DNA of 64,000 nt from Cyrtodaria siliqua (Eukaryota; Mollusca; Bivalvia; Adapedonta; Hiatellidae). Below the pieces are notes generated by a model. That model was given only the letters and a program-made list of their open reading frames with translations, did no database searches and had not been told where the DNA came from. The stretch covers positions 124,001-188,000 of the forward strand of contig JAWPHD010001827.1 in NCBI GenBank assembly GCA_037043455.1, in the 5' to 3' direction. Both the position numbers and the translations under genes were made by a program. Numbering within the stretch: the first letter of the stretch is position 1; every line of letters starts with the position of its first letter. Below, piece by piece: positions 23,040 through 34,224 of this stretch.

Positions 23040-24075
23040 GTGGTATTAAATACACGCGCGTGGGAATGTTATCATGTTACCCAGAGCGTGAGTGCAAGGA
23101 ACGATAACTCTGCGTGGAGATTGATGTTTTCCCTATACATACAGGGTACACCTCTTCACCCACAGCAAACTGAGTTGGGTGGAATTGGATATTACGGAGG
23201 AAATGAAATGAAAAGGAGGTTTACGTCCTGTTGACGCATCATATTAGGTTACATAGGGCCAGCAATCTGAGAGGGAGATGAGACGAAGGATGAAGCATCA
23301 CATCAGATATGCCTTCGCCAGCGACCAACAGTAAACATTCCATGACCAGCCTTCAGGGCCACCCTCCAGCATTGTCAAATGGGCTTAGAACCTTCTCACC
23401 TGCAGAACCTCAGAGTTTCTGCAAACAATTTATTAATCTTAACAACATATGTGTGTTCCCTATTTTTCAATGTCAGACGATAAGAGTACATTTGATCATC
23501 AACACTATATGTATATATCATTTATCTCGGAGTTTTTCAATTTTAGAAATACGGTATTAGGGATATAAAATGTACTTGGTGAAGAAATACTATATATGTG
23601 GTACAACTATATGAAAATAATCAGCTCAATTTCATAAGCGTAATATTTCACGGTGTCATATTTTATCCTCAATGTTTCAATGACCAGGAAATACTCTACC
23701 TCTAAAGACATTTCAGTAGCTGAACTTTTATCTAAATGTCATATTGATCGTTATAAATGTATTTTATGCGCGAGTAGCCTATTTAATTGCGCATGTCAAG
23801 TGTAGACGTCCAAAATATGGCTGAACGTCAGAACTGTTTATTTGTAAAGTATGGACTATTTATATGATCAGATCATTATTTTGCTAATATCGTAAATGCG
23901 GGTAATACCAACTGCGCAATATTTTATTTAGTACTGCAATGTATTGCGTTTCGCAAATTGATGTAGTTTACTTTTTTTCTGTCAATTTGTTTATAGTTTT
24001 GGAAACCGCAGTCTTTTTAAACTTATTTAGGTTGAACAATACGTTTCCTAAATTTAAGCACTCCGTTTCGTCAAT
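23040..24075. other. Intergenic with a partial family R repeat
   Basis: Positions 23330-23430 match family R ('gggcttagaaccttctcacc', 'ctcagagtttctgcaaa'). Otherwise no gene is seen. Confidence 0.4.
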
Positions 24076-24088
24076 CAACATAAATTGT

Positions 24089-24303
24089 GGAGTGCGTGGT
24101 CCAGTGGTACAGCGCCGAACTCCTGATCGAGAAGTCGTGGGTTCGATCCTCCGTTGCGCCCTCGTTATTTATCCTTGAGCAAGATAATTAATCTACATTG
24201 CTTAGTACTGGTTCTACCCATGAAGCCATCGAGAGTGATTAATCTAAGATGCAAGAACTTGTTTCGCAATCGACGTAACATAAATGTGTTTAATCATAAA
24301 CAT
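24089..24303 (+). mobile_element. tRNA-derived SINE, probable
   Basis: The head contains the A-box-like 'gtggtccagtggtacagcgc' and the B box 'gtgggttcgatcctcc', followed by a weak 'ccttgagcaagata' body phrase. Near-matching direct repeats 'aacataaattgt' (about 24077) and 'aacataaatttgt' (about 24305) may be its target duplication. Confidence 0.55.
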
Positions 24304-24924
24304 AAACATAAATTTGTTTCACGCAGGTGTAAGATTTTCGGGAGGAGAACAAGTTTATAAACAGATCGTGAGGTAAAATGGAAACAACAAAACAACAGGT
24401 ATTCATGCCTCTCCGCACAATCCCAGCTCATTCGGTGAAACTTAAACATGTAAGACTTTTTTTCTTACGTAAAAGAGCGTTCAAACGTTACATATGTTTA
24501 CATCCATATGATATGATAGTGGTATTTTCCTAACAATTAATTAAATGGAGTTAACATGATTTCAAGCATATGTTTAGCCATATATGACTATCGATTTCTT
24601 TTGTCGTAGAGGCAGACCACCCCATTTTTCCTGGGTAAAACTAGTATATATGTTCCTAACAAAAGTAAGTCAATATGAATGGCAATGCCCCACTTTCGGA
24701 CTTAATTTACATTGAAGTTTTATTTTATGAGCCTGGCAGCGCTTAAGCAGGGCATCCGTGTAACATGGACACATTAATGTAGGGGGTATCCGCCATTGCC
24801 ATTTTAAACGTGCATTATGACAAATTGCAATATGCCGTATTCCATTTCTATAAATTCTAGATTTGTGTAATTTCCTAATTTCTTAAACGCTAAATTAATT
24901 AATTGTGCCTTTTTAAAATTGCTA

Positions 24925-25465
24925 AATATTGCGTTTTTGCATTGTTTCATTGTTACATTGTTGCATTGCTGCATTGTTGCATTGTTACATTGTTGCATTG
25001 TTGCATTGTTGCATTGTTGCATTGATGCATTGTTACATTGTTGCATTGTTGCATTTCTGCATTTTTACATTGTTACATTGTTGCATTGTTGCATTGAGCA
25101 TTGTTGCATTGTTGCATTGTTACATTGTTGAATTGATGTATTGTTGCATTGTTACATTGTTGAATTGATGTATTGTTGCATTGTTACTTTGTTGCATTGA
25201 TGCATTGTTACATTGTTACATTGTTGCATTGTTGCATTGAGCATTGTTGCATTGTTGCATTGTTACATTGTTGAATTGATGTATTGTTGCATTGTTACAT
25301 TGTTGAATTGATGTATTGTTGCATTGTTGCATTGTTGCATTGAGCATTGTTGCATTGTTGCATTGTTGCATTGTTGAATTGATGCATTGTTGCATTGTTA
25401 CTTTGTTGCATTGTTGCATTGTTGCATTGATGCATTGTTGCATTGTTGCATTGTTACATTTGACA
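24925..25465 (+). repeat. 8-bp satellite array (ATTGTTGC)
   Basis: About 65 units of 'attgttgc' with frequent variants (attgttac, attgatgc, attgaattg, and 5-bp slips at 'attgagc'). Because 8 is not a multiple of 3, reading frames show an 8-residue period on either strand. These frames are artefacts. Confidence 0.9.
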
Positions 25466-25643
25466 TATAATTATCCTCGGTTTCATTATTCCACGTGTAA
25501 AATAATAATTTCTTCTTCACAAATAATGATACTGTGCACAATTTGATGATTTATTATGAGACTAGAAATACACAATTGATGGTTTCCTACCGTTCGGACT
25601 GTTAAGAAACGACCACTCCTCGTGGAGGTTTCTACCGACACAA

Positions 25644-25866
25644 TGGGTCCGTTCAGGGTTCTCCCATCGGTTACCGAAAGCACTCTCTATAACCATCGGC
25701 TACCATCGGTCACCGTCGTTTGCCGATATATAGAACGTTGGTAACCAATCTTCCCGCGACTCTAAACCTGAGGTAGTATCGGTGGCCTCGTTGGTAGCAA
25801 ATGTTACCATCGGTGGCCATTGGCAACCAACGTGATTGCCGATGGGAGAACCCTGAACGAACCCAG
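25644..25866. mobile_element. Short TIR element, about 223 bp
   Basis: 'cgttcagggttctcccatcgg' at 25650-25670 (written here in one 21-base block less its final g: cgttcagggttctcccatcg) pairs with its inverted copy at 25839-25859. The outer bases 'tgggt' and 'accca' extend the match. The interior repeats 'ggttaccatcgg'-type motifs with no coding capacity. Superfamily not assigned. Confidence 0.65.
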
Positions 25867-25869
25867 AAA

Positions 25870-27050
25870 TAGCGTCTCACCTACAAAAGGTTGTGGGTAA
25901 AAGCCGGTACGTACATTCCGAAATATAACGGAGATAGCATGTGCGTAGTACGGAGAATACCGAAAGTAGTAATGAATAGTTAAATGACGAATAGAGCTAT
26001 ATAGGATGTAAAATAGAATAAAATAGACAGACTATGAAAACTGAAATAATATTATTGACATTCAGTTGAAATTATGCTATATATATATATATATATATAT
26101 ATAGATATTTAGTTTTATATATTACTTGAAAATGATAGTTTTTATATATTTTATCTTAATCATATATCTATAATTGAACTGTGATCATTATTGTTCTCAG
26201 ACATCGCTCGAGATGTTACTAACTTTAGGCAGACCTAATAATAATAATTGTTATAAGGTCTGTGCTATATATAGGCAAACAGAAAATCACATTATTAGTT
26301 TAGCAAACCTTTCACCGACTCACGTTTTCGAGATACATTATTATTAAGACATTTTCGGTGGTGATATGGCTAAAACAAAACAAACTTCATTGACTTTGGA
26401 TAATTATAAAATAAACAATACAATACAATACAATATCTTTATTCAGTAATTAAGCATACAACACATGTTTATAGCCTACACAATTACATGAAAGTATGAA
26501 GATAGTGAGAACATGAACACTTATCCATATTAAACAAATAAACATACAATTACATCATATCAGATTTACTGAGAAGCACATTGTTTCAAAATCGCTATAA
26601 TGAAAAATAAAAACTTAACATCAGGAAATTATCTTTATGTACTATTTCTTAATTTGTTAATTATAAAATAAACAAATGTAGTATTTGATGAAAATAAGTG
26701 TATGATATGATAAAAAAGATGTCTGTGGCGCGTAGTGAATCTCTTCTAATACTGAATTTTTTAACGGCCTTTGATAGTTTCCATCATGTAATGTAATAAA
26801 ATATTTCAATTAAATATAATGTTAATCTAATTAATTACTCTCCAAATGTGCATGGAATAAGTGTAATTATTTTATTTTTTTTCAATTACATCAAAATCAC
26901 TACTGTATAGATGTCCATAGATTAACAACTGTTTGCAACGCCACATCTAAATTTCGAAACAGCTGATCGATGACATAATGTATGTTTGCTGTGTTAAGAT
27001 GCGTGAATGCCGCTTGAAATCTGCCTTAGTGTTTTTCACACGTTTAATTT
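25870..27050. other. Intergenic; family S fragment and AT microsatellite
   Basis: A reverse fragment of family S lies at 25895-25980. A (TA)n run is at 26074-26102. 'acaatacaatacaatat' at 26421-26440 is a short simple repeat. No gene seen. Confidence 0.4.
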
Positions 27051-27054
27051 ACCA

Positions 27055-27370
27055 TTTTAATTAATTTCTTGGCCATGTAATTGAAGCCATGTCAAATATG
27101 TATTTAATAATGTTGAATACATTACATCTTTATTTATGCTAACAGTTACACCTGCGTGAAACAAATTTATGTTTATGTTTATTTTACTTATTGTCCAATC
27201 ACATCTGATATATCGATTGCAAGTATGCAAGCTAATTGTTCTAATATATGATATAAATAAATTGATGAACATCGTGTGTCGTTCCTACTTAAACCGGTTA
27301 CTAAACTATTCATTACTACGTTCTTTATTCTCCGTAACACGTACCTGCTATTTCCGTTATATTTAGGGAG
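27055..27370 (+). repeat. Dispersed repeat, family S, copy 2
   Basis: Matches 20790-21190: 'ttaattaatttcttggccat', 'tgcaagctaattgttctaat', 'acgtacctgctatttccg'. Confidence 0.6.
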
Positions 27371-28490
27371 GCTAGGGGAAATTGGAAGTTTTAAACGGCC
27401 CCTCAAGTTGGGGCGATATTGGCGAGACTTTGAGAGATTCTGTAAGACTTTTAAAAAAGCTATTTTTTATTTTATTTCAATGTTAATATCTTACTTTTAA
27501 CTTGTGAGAAGTAGTAAGTGACTTCAAAAAAGTGAATCTGGTGCATTAACAATTGACGTTGTGCCTTTATTAACAACATGACGGCATGCAAACGTCAACT
27601 TTATGAGCGTTTATTCGCTGCCGGAACGGCAACGACTCTTAGATGGTTTTCATAACTGCACAGGGTAAGGTAGCAATGAACAGTTTCTTTTTTTTTTTCA
27701 CTTTGATAACGGAATCTTATATAATTACACATGGTAGCAGTGAAAAGTTTATGTGTTGTAATGCACACGCTAACGCACATGCATCCCTTACTTGTATTTC
27801 TGTGCTGATGTGTACTTCTAGCACGTCTTGCTACAAAGGTGAATATGTAATTAATATGTAGCGCATGTCAAGGATTTGATCAAGAGCGAAGCGAGGTCGC
27901 TCACCTTGATTAAAAATGTTTGGTATGAAGAAATGGTGATACAAATTGGGAAGCAAGTGTCTGGTAAGAAAAAAACGGTCGTGACGTGTTTACGTCTTCC
28001 TGACAACATTATTTTTTCTTTATTGTTTAAACACCCGTGACATGATCGGTTGTGACATGATCGGTTACTATGTTAAACTTTGTTCCCAGTTCCAACCCAG
28101 ATATAATGCTATTTTCTCCCGGCAGCTATTTTACGCTTGCGTAAAACCTTGCTTGTGGATACTTTAACTGGTCTAATTTGCCCAGACCTATATTATCTGC
28201 AATTATTGTATACTTTCATATTGTCCCGTTTAGTTTGCATTGAGCTAAGTGTGCAATATTCATGTGTAGCATGTAATCATTACAATTATATGTATATTAG
28301 CTACGAAAACATTCACAAGTCTGATAGAGGCGCCGTGTTAGTGCCCAGGAAGATAGGGTTCAAGCCTGCTGATTTTCATTGGTTTTCATTATTGCTGATG
28401 ATAAGGTAGCAAGGTTTTCATTATTGCTGATGGTAAAGTAAGGTAGTCCTTTACAGTTTTCACTTTGATAACGTAATCTTATAATTATAC

Positions 28491-30098
28491 ATGGTAACAG
28501 TGAACAGTTTATGTGTTGTAATGCTTAAATGTTTAATAGACATTGTACAATCAGACAAAAAGAAGTTATTCTGTTGTTTTATAGACTTTAAACAAGCATT
28601 TGACTCTGTTTGGAGAATTGGACTTTGGCAGAAATTAAGAAATGAAAACATAAATGGAAAATGCTTTAAAGTTATACATAACTTGTATAATAATATAAAA
28701 TCAAAAGTTGTAACGAATGAGGGGAATTCTCCCTATTTTAACTGTCATGTCGGCGTAAGACAAGGTGAAAATCTTTCCCCATTTTTATTTAGTTTATTTT
28801 TGAATGACCTTGAAGTCTATCTTAACAGTAGAGGGGTAGATGGCATTAATAAAGACATTGTTATAGATGAAACCCAGATATTTTTAAAATTGTTTATACT
28901 TTTATATGCAGACGATACCGTGAATTTTAGTGATAACGAACACGGACTTCAAACTGCCCTTGATATATTTAAAGATTATTGCGACACGTGGAAGCTTAAT
29001 ATTAATGTAAACAAAACAAAAATACTAATTTTCAGTAAGGGGCGAAGATTACGAAATACTGTATATAAAATAGGAAACGAAAACGTAGAAATTGTTGATG
29101 AATATAAATATTTAGGTATATACTTTTCTAGAAGTGGTTCCTTTAATAGTGCAAAAAAGTATATTTCAGAACAAGCTAATAAAGCCATGTTCTCTTTGCT
29201 GAGAAAGATTAAATCATTATCACTTCCGTATGATATACAAATTGACCTTTTTGAAAAAACTATAAAACCTATACTTTTGTACGCTAGTGAAGTGTGGGGT
29301 AGTGGAAAAATAGATATAATAGAAAGAGTACAGCTAAAATTTTACAAGTATATCTTTAATATGAAAAAGACTACTCCATCATACATGATTTATGGAGAAC
29401 TTGGCATTACCCCGTTATATATTGATATTAATAAGAGGACAGTTGCCTACTGGACAAGATTAATAGAAAATATCAGTAGTGACAGTACAACGAAACTCTC
29501 TTCAAAATTATATATTTTGATAAGAGAACTACATTATTCGGATCTCGTCAAGTCTACCTGGATAGAAAATATTAAACACATGTTATGCACGTCTGGCTTT
29601 TCCGGAATTTGGTACAGCCAGGACTTTTTAAATGGAAAGTGGTTCGTTAAATCGTTCAGCCAAAAACTTAAAGATATCTTCATCCAAAATTGGCATTCCG
29701 AGCTTGGTCGTACTTCGGACACAAACATCTACAAATTTTTGAAAACTAGTTTTAAACAAAGTTTTTATATTAATGCATTAACAGTTTTAAACTGTAAGAA
29801 GCTTATAGCATTTTTAACAAGAAATCACAGGTTACCAATAGAGGTCGGAAGATGGAGGAATATCCCAACATCTGACAGAAAATGCACCCAATGTAATGAT
29901 CTTGGGGATGAGTTTCATTTTGTTTTAGTATGCCCGTTATTTCATAATGATAGAAAAAAGTATATTAACAAATATTTTTACTCACGACCAAACATGCCGA
30001 AATTCATAGAATTGTTCACAAATGAAAATAAATGTAATATAAATAAACTGAGTGTATTCTGTAGTAAAATAACAGATTATTTTAAAGGGATAAACTGA
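28491..30098 (+). CDS. LINE reverse transcriptase ORF, 5'-truncated, 535 codons
   Basis: A non-LTR reverse transcriptase missing its endonuclease and fingers. Motif A is FIDFKQAFD (residues 30-38), motif B region VGVRQGENLSPFLFS (about 88-102) and the catalytic motif YADD (139-142). The thumb and connection contain KYLGIYFS and a 'PILLYASEVWG' segment. A C-terminal Cys/His knuckle is seen: CTQCNDLGDEFHFVLVC (about 465-481). The first 11 residues come from the host repeat, so the apparent ATG is not native; LINE sequence starts at residue 12. The frame is intact to the stop, suggesting a fairly recent copy, but it cannot act alone. The clade is not assigned. Confidence 0.9.
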   Translation: MVTVNSLCVVMLKCLIDIVQSDKKKLFCCFIDFKQAFDSVWRIGLWQKLRNENINGKCFKVIHNLYNNIKSKVVTNEGNSPYFNCHVGVRQGENLSPFLFSLFLNDLEVYLNSRGVDGINKDIVIDETQIFLKLFILLYADDTVNFSDNEHGLQTALDIFKDYCDTWKLNINVNKTKILIFSKGRRLRNTVYKIGNENVEIVDEYKYLGIYFSRSGSFNSAKKYISEQANKAMFSLLRKIKSLSLPYDIQIDLFEKTIKPILLYASEVWGSGKIDIIERVQLKFYKYIFNMKKTTPSYMIYGELGITPLYIDINKRTVAYWTRLIENISSDSTTKLSSKLYILIRELHYSDLVKSTWIENIKHMLCTSGFSGIWYSQDFLNGKWFVKSFSQKLKDIFIQNWHSELGRTSDTNIYKFLKTSFKQSFYINALTVLNCKKLIAFLTRNHRLPIEVGRWRNIPTSDRKCTQCNDLGDEFHFVLVCPLFHNDRKKYINKYFYSRPNMPKFIELFTNENKCNINKLSVFCSKITDYFKGIN

Positions 30099-30867
30099 TA
30101 ATTTCTGGTATATGTATTTAAATAATAAAAAACGACTCTGAGTGTAAATATATGTGTAAATATATGTACCAATACAACCTTTTTATTTGTGATAAAAATA
30201 TATATTTGATAATTAGTATACCGATAATAGAACACAGTCTTTAGTGTATTTCGTTAAGTTTCGATCCTATTTCAACTAAAGGCTGCGCTCAATGTCTTGT
30301 CGTATACTATTTATATTATTGAGCGTCGTAGACACAGCTTTCAATACTCGGAAAGGTGTTTCAGGCGATTTGTTCAATATCTACAAGTATGAGCACTAGT
30401 TAAGGTTTTGTTGTTGTTGTTTACTCAACTACTATTAAATTGTTGTCTTTACATAACATGTAATCACTATTGTATTATTACATATATAATTTTACAACAT
30501 TAGCCATTAACAGTTATATATAGGTAAATGTCTATATATAAATATCTAAGTACATAAAAACAGACTTAATAAAACTGTTAAATCTATATAAATTATGATA
30601 CCAAACAGATGACTTTCTGTAAAATAAGTAACTGAACTGTTAAAAATTGAATAAATGTAAAAATTAATAAAGTTAAAAGTGAATGTATTTTTTTTTTTTG
30701 ACTCATGTACTATTTTTCTCAACTATCATTAATAATATGTAAATAGTCGTTTCCTATTAGTTCCGTCATTGTGTTATGTATTTATACATGTATGTTATTG
30801 CTGTAATTTGCTTTATCTGTTCACTGATTTGTGAAATTAAGCAGTTTGAAATAAAGTAAAGTAAAAA
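28525..30867 (+). mobile_element. 5'-truncated LINE with 7-bp target duplication
   Basis: A 2.34-kb insertion into repeat unit 2, flanked by 'gtaatgc' at 28518-28524 and 30868-30874. It holds the C-terminal two thirds of a reverse transcriptase ORF, then a 770-bp AT-rich 3' region. The 3' end is 'gaaataaagtaaagtaaaa', a short repeat tail. 5' truncation and target duplication are standard for target-primed reverse transcription. Confidence 0.9.
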
Positions 30868-31241
30868 GTAATGCACATTCTAACGCACACGTATCCCTTA
30901 CATGTGAACAATTGTATTTCTGTGCTGATGTTACAAGGTAATTGTAATCAATATGTAAGGCATGTCAAGGTAGTTGAACAGAAAGAAGCGAGGTCGCTCA
31001 CATTTATTTAAAATGTTTGGTAGGGAGAACTGATGGTAAAAATCGGGAAGAATGTAAGAAAAAACTGTCGTGTCGTGTTTATGTCTCTGTGACAACATTT
31101 TTTTTTTCAATATTGTTTTAGCACCCGTGACTTGATATATTATTATGTTAACTTTTTGTCTCTCGCTTGCGTAAAACCTTGCTTGTTCGCTGCCTATATG
31201 GTTTTCATAATTGCACATGTAATGGTAAGGTAGCAATGAAC

Positions 31242-32489
31242 GTGAATAAAACAACTTATTCATATGTAAATGTATTTTGTAACATGTTGCTTATGCTGTT
31301 CATATATGTGAACCTAAGCACAGGTTGAAGGAACGTGTTGGGACTGAAAAAAAAAATTTGAAAAAAAAAAAATTTGAAAAAAAAAAGTCTGAAAAAAAGT
31401 CTGAAAAAAAAAGTCTGAAAAATATTATTTATTTTTTTTGGACTACATTTGTACACACACCTCAAAACATCAAATAAATGAAAAACTGTACACCAAAAAC
31501 AATCCTACCCAAAATTCTAACCCCGTGTAAGAGATATGAACAAGGTCACTAAGAGCTCATTGGAGACTTTTCACATCATGTGTTTCCATACTCGATTACA
31601 AATCACACATTCAACATTTTTTCAAATCTACTTGCGAGTTCCATCAAAATATGAACATACTTTCAAAAAAAGTTTACTTCAAACCCCAATTCCAACCAGT
31701 TTCTTTGCTACGAACATTGAAAGTCCAAAAAGAGCGAACATCACCGAGGTCGGCAGTTTACAATTAGGATTTTGAAAAATGCACCGACACGGAAAAGCCG
31801 ATAAAACTCTCATTTTAGGGATACCAGCAATATTTTTACACGGGATCGTTACAGTACGTATTCATTGATCGATTTATAGCAATTACCTGCATTTATATCC
31901 GTCAATAGCGCCCAAAAAGACGATTCTTCTCGCGGAACGTGTAACTTTTGCCCAGGGAAGTAGATGCATTCGCACCGTCTGTCCGAGTTAGACGGTGCGA
32001 AATCCTAATTGTAAACTGCCGACCTCGGTGATGTTAGCTCTTTTTGGACTTTCAATGTTCGTAGCAAAACAACTGGTTGGAATTGGGGTTTGAGGCAAAC
32101 TTTTTTTGAAAGTATGTTCATATTTTGATGGAACTCGCAAGTAGATTTGAAAAAATGTTGAATGTGTGATTTGTAATCGAGGATGGAAACACATGATGTG
32201 AAAAGTCTCCAATGAGCTCTTAGTGACCTTGTTCATATCTCTTACACGGGTTAGAATTTTGGGTAGGATTGTTTTTGGTGTACAGTTTTTCATTTATTTG
32301 ATGTTTTGAGGTGTGTGTACAAATGTAGTCCAAAAAAAAAAAAAATATTTTTCAGACTTTTTTTTCAGACTTTTTTTCAAAAAAAAATTTCATTTTTTTT
32401 TTTTTTTCAAATTTTTTTTTCAGTCCCAACACGTTCCTTCAACCTGTGAACCTAAGTGAAATAAAGAAGTTGAAGTTGAAGTTGAAGTA
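31242..32489 (+). mobile_element. LINE 3'-tail insertion, 7-bp target duplication, itself interrupted
   Basis: 'aatgaac' at 31235-31241 and 32490-32496 flanks a short LINE tail. That tail is 31242-31318 plus 32457-32489 and ends with the repeat tail 'gaagttgaagttgaag'. Inside it sits the 1.13-kb foldback element at 31319-32448, so the tail was inserted first. Confidence 0.75.
31319..32448. mobile_element. Foldback element, ~450-bp arms, 8-bp target duplication
   Basis: Left arm about 31319-31773 and right arm about 31998-32448 are near-identical inverted copies. The termini are 'cacaggttgaaggaacgtg' and its complement. 'aacctaag' flanks the element at 31311-31318 and 32449-32456. Each arm has an A/T homopolymer-rich outer part and a clean inner part. 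The 220-bp spacer has its own small hairpin ('cgcaccgtct' with 'agacggtgcg', about 31972-31999). Matching ORFs in the arms (79 and 101 codons) mirror each other and show no known domain. An 8-bp duplication is compatible with the hAT superfamily. Confidence 0.85.
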
Positions 32490-33130
32490 AATGAACAGTT
32501 TCATTGAGTTTTTCACTTTGATAACGCAATCTTATAATTACACATGGTAGCGGGGAGTCGTTTATCTGTGTTGTAATTCACACGCTAACGCACACGCATC
32601 CCTTACATGTGAACACCTGTATTTCTGTGCTGAGTGTACTTCTAGCAAGTCGTGCTCCAAAGTTGAATTGAAATCAGTATGTAAGGCAAATCAAGGTATT
32701 TGAACAGAGAGAAGCGAGGTCGCCCACCTTGATTCAAAATTATTGGTAGGAACAACTCGGAAGAATGTGTCTGGTAAGAAAAAAAAAACGGTCGTGGCGT
32801 GTTTATGTCAACATTATTTTTTTCAATATTGTTTTAACACCCGTGACTTGATATGTTATGTTAAACTTCGTTTCCAGTCACTACCCAGATATATGCTATT
32901 TCCTCGAGCTCTCGGCAGCTATTTTACGCTTGCGTAAAACTTTGCTTGTTATTATTATTATGGTTTTCATTATTGCAAATATTAAGGTGGCAATGAACAG
33001 TTCTTTTTACATTTTTCACCTTGATAATGCAAACTTATAATTACACATGGCAGCAGTGAACAGTTTATGTGTTGTAATGCACACACTGACGCACACGTAT
33101 CTCTTGCACTTGCATGTGAACAGTTGTATT

Positions 33131-33418
33131 CAAGGGCGGATCCAGGGTGTGGTGGGGCGGAGCCGGGGTGAGCACCCCACACCACCCCGCACCCCATCAC
33201 CACCCCACCCTCCTAAAACTTGCCAAAAAAAAACAAACAACAAAAACAAACAAAACAAACATGTTTGTTTGTTTTTGAAAAAAATGGGTTTCTTCCCGTT
33301 ATTTAGTGTTGTGGGGTGGTGGTGTGGGGTGGGGGGCTTGGGGAAGGCCTACGCTCTACTAAGAATTTGCACAAAAAAAAACAGTTGTTTTTATCCTGGA
33401 ACCTCGGAACCGCTCCTG
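33131..33418. mobile_element. Short TIR element with 5-bp target duplication
   Basis: It interrupts repeat unit 4 exactly between two copies of 'gtatt' (33126-33130 and 33419-33423). The ends 'caagggcggatccagg' and, inverted, 'caggagcggttccgagg' form imperfect TIRs. The interior is C/A-rich on the left and G/T-rich on the right, so it can fold back on itself. No transposase. Confidence 0.75.
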
Positions 33419-33854
33419 GTATTTCTGTGTTGGTGTGTACTTCTAGCACGTCGTGTTATAAGGGTGAATTGTAATCAACATGCAAGGCATGTCAAGGTAT
33501 TTAAACAGAGAGAAGCGAGCTCGCCCACCTTGATTCCAAATTATTGATAAGAAGAACTGATGGTAAAAATCGTGAAGAATGTGTCTGGTAAGAAAATACG
33601 GTCGTGGCGTATGTCTCCGAGACAACATTTTTTCCAATATTGTTTTAACACCCGTGACTTGATCTTTTATTATGTTAAATTTTTGTTTCCAGTATCCTAC
33701 CCAGATATATGATATTTTCTCTCGGCAGCTATTTTACGCTTGCGTAAAACGTTGCTTGTTCATCTCGTAAGTATTGTTTATTTCTATACGTGTTAAGGTT
33801 AACCGTCATTGAATGCTACAATTTCTGTTCGGGTTTTATATCTACTGTTACAAA

Positions 33855-33960
33855 CCAAACAAGAGGGTCACATGGCCCTAAATAGCTCACCTGATGACCT
33901 TGATCATTGCCACTTGCAACAGTAACAAAGGTAGGCCAGATAAAAGAGGTCTGGGAAGTC
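33855..33960 (+). repeat. Dispersed 'acaagagggtcacatggccc' repeat fragment
   Basis: 'acaagagggtcacatggccc' then 'taaatagctcacctgatgac'. I recognise it as the start of a repeat common in bivalve transcripts and genomes. Confidence 0.55.
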
Positions 33961-34224
33961 CAATTAGGAAGATATTTTCCTATATAACCATGATAACTCT
34001 ACGTTAATAATAATATTTTTTTTATTTTCAAAGGATGACATATGTTTAGCAGAATATACCAATCTAACATGTGGTCCTCAACAAAACATTAATATTTTCA
34101 TAAAACAAGCACTTGCAACTATGCATTATTTACATAATTACACAATTTAAAATTGTTCAATACAAATTACAATTTAAAATATGTCTAAAAACTTGTAAAC
34201 CGTATAACTAATATGTTGGCAGGA

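Larger units (their letters stand above)
27641..33765 (+). repeat. Four-unit tandem array (~500-600 bp units) with nested insertions
   Basis: Each unit runs from 'ggttttcataattgcaca' or similar, through 'atggtagcagtgaacag', 'gttgtaatgcacacgctaac', 'gaagcgaggtcgctcacctt' and 'aacacccgtgac', to 'ttttacgcttgcgtaaaa'. Unit 1 is at 27641-28150. Unit 2 is 28372-28524 plus 30868-31185. Unit 3 is 31199-31241 plus 32497-32950. Unit 4 is 32968-33760. Units 2, 3 and 4 are interrupted by insertions listed separately. About 220 bp of unrelated sequence separates units 1 and 2. Confidence 0.8.

Noticed and set aside
24804..25546. Cys/His/Leu- or Asn/Gln-rich ORFs on both strands
   Set aside because: Translations of the 8-bp satellite; every frame repeats with the same period.
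31536..32293. Pair of near-identical ORFs (79 and 101 codons)
   Set aside because: They are the same sequence on the two arms of a foldback element; no recognisable domain, although coding cannot be fully excluded.
33047..33547. 166-codon plus-strand ORF
   Set aside because: Reads through repeat unit 4 and an inserted short TIR element.
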